Of a DNA stretch of 15,681 nucleotides, positions 15,252 through 15,681 are shown piece after piece. Every line of letters begins with the position of its first letter. The stretch's first letter is position 1. The DNA is taken from assembly GCA_900554385.1 (NCBI GenBank), contig USHE01000021.1, positions 1 to 15,681 of the forward strand. The letters run 5' to 3'. The stretch is from an uncultured bacterium (lineage in GTDB: Bacteria > Cyanobacteriota > Vampirovibrionia > Gastranaerophilales > Gastranaerophilaceae). The position numbers and the translations under genes were made by a program. The notes under the pieces were generated by a model. That model had not been told where the DNA came from. It saw only the letters and a program-made list of their open reading frames with translations, and made no database searches.

Positions 15252-15681
15252 ATGAGAATTTCAGCAGTTTCAAATCGTTGTCCTAAACCTTGTTTTAATT
15301 TTACAGCAAATGGGGATAAAAGTTATGAAAATCCTGTCAATCGCAAGACTGAAAAAGGGCTGACTATTCTGCAGTCTGTCGGAACTAGTATGCTTGTTGG
15401 CGGTACAGCTTTTGGTATTGCTTCATTTTTAATTCCTAAAACCACCAAAATGAGAATGGGAAAAGCCGGAATTATCGGCGGTGTGCTTGGGGCTGCAAGT
15501 TTGTTATTAACTTTACCGGCAAACCTTTATAATACAAAAGTAAGAGCGTTCGCTCGTGAAAAGGAAATGGATGTGTTCAGCCGTGACAGAGAACTTAAGG
15601 CAAATATTTTGTCCGAAGTGGATAAAGAAGTTCAGGATGAAGATGTTTCTCTGGATAAGAAAATAGATCATTATGCTACCG
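15252..15681 (+). CDS. unknown protein with two predicted membrane helices, 3' end cut by window
   Basis: Not recognised. 143 codons are open from ATG 15252 to the window edge with no stop, so the gene is partial. A good ribosome-binding site (AAGGAG, 7-8 nt upstream) supports the start. The N-terminus (MRISAVSNRCPKPCFNFTAN) has two Cys-Pro-type positions and no classical signal peptide. Two hydrophobic stretches follow, about residues 44-62 (SVGTSMLVGGTAFGIASFLI) and 74-93 (AGIIGGVLGAASLLLTLPAN), both rich in small residues, which suggests a helical hairpin in the membrane. After them comes a strongly charged, probably helical or coiled region (about residues 98-143; AREKEMDVFSRDRELKANIL) that reads as cytosolic. 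It diverges from efp (176 bp between starts). I have a weak recollection of similar lineage-specific proteins in Gastranaerophilales. Confidence 0.75.
   Translation, partial: MRISAVSNRCPKPCFNFTANGDKSYENPVNRKTEKGLTILQSVGTSMLVGGTAFGIASFLIPKTTKMRMGKAGIIGGVLGAASLLLTLPANLYNTKVRAFAREKEMDVFSRDRELKANILSEVDKEVQDEDVSLDKKIDHYAT

Overview
The window is AT-rich and densely coded. It most resembles a gut-type Melainabacterium (Cyanobacteria-related, Gastranaerophilales-like). The main reasons are two pilin-like proteins that begin with the F-T-L-A-E-V-L-I-T-L-G-I-I-G-I-V signature I associate with that group, the efp-accB-accC order, low G+C, and small stand-alone HTH proteins. This placement rests on recall of family signatures, not on a search.

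Left part, + strand (1-4193): a tight gene run of ribH (5' end cut by the window), murQ, gpsA, ricT/yaaT and a DUF4422 putative glycosyltransferase. It covers riboflavin synthesis, muropeptide recycling, phospholipid precursor supply, a [4Fe-4S] Ric-type regulator, and surface glycan. Spacings fall to 1 nt or to a TAATG overlap. gpsA carries one in-frame TAA at 1869-1871, while the coding signal continues in the same frame to 2354. A hairpin terminator at 4249-4274 serves this run and the convergent apt gene.

Middle part: apt and a membrane GT2 glycosyltransferase overlap on the - strand (4274-6201). hup (HU protein) follows on the + strand with a clear promoter and terminator. Next come a MITE-like element, a small HTH gene, a divergent pilin gene behind a perfect consensus sigma70 promoter, then tgt and ndk (- strand), a second MITE-like copy in inverted orientation, a MATE transporter, a second pilin gene, and two convergent small XRE regulators.

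Right part, - strand: efp-accB-accC (elongation factor P plus the biotin carboxyl carrier and biotin carboxylase subunits of acetyl-CoA carboxylase). This run is read leftwards from a promoter near 15120 to a terminator at 12577-12605, with a strong hairpin between accB and accC. At the right edge a + strand gene for an unknown protein with two predicted membrane segments runs out of the window.

The most notable observations are two ~141 bp MITE-like elements, about 90% identical by hand alignment. Each has terminal inverted repeats starting GGTAAGGTATAAC and a perfect 8-bp target-site duplication, and one duplication recreates the stop codon of the MATE gene. Also notable are the lone nonsense codon in gpsA, and the repeated arrangement of a pilin gene divergent from a small HTH gene. 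Several start codons were moved to internal ATGs on ribosome-binding-site or promoter evidence (GT2, hup, tgt, ndk, MATE, both XRE genes). No stretch over 300 bases lacks a gene, if the MITE-bearing gaps are counted as explained.
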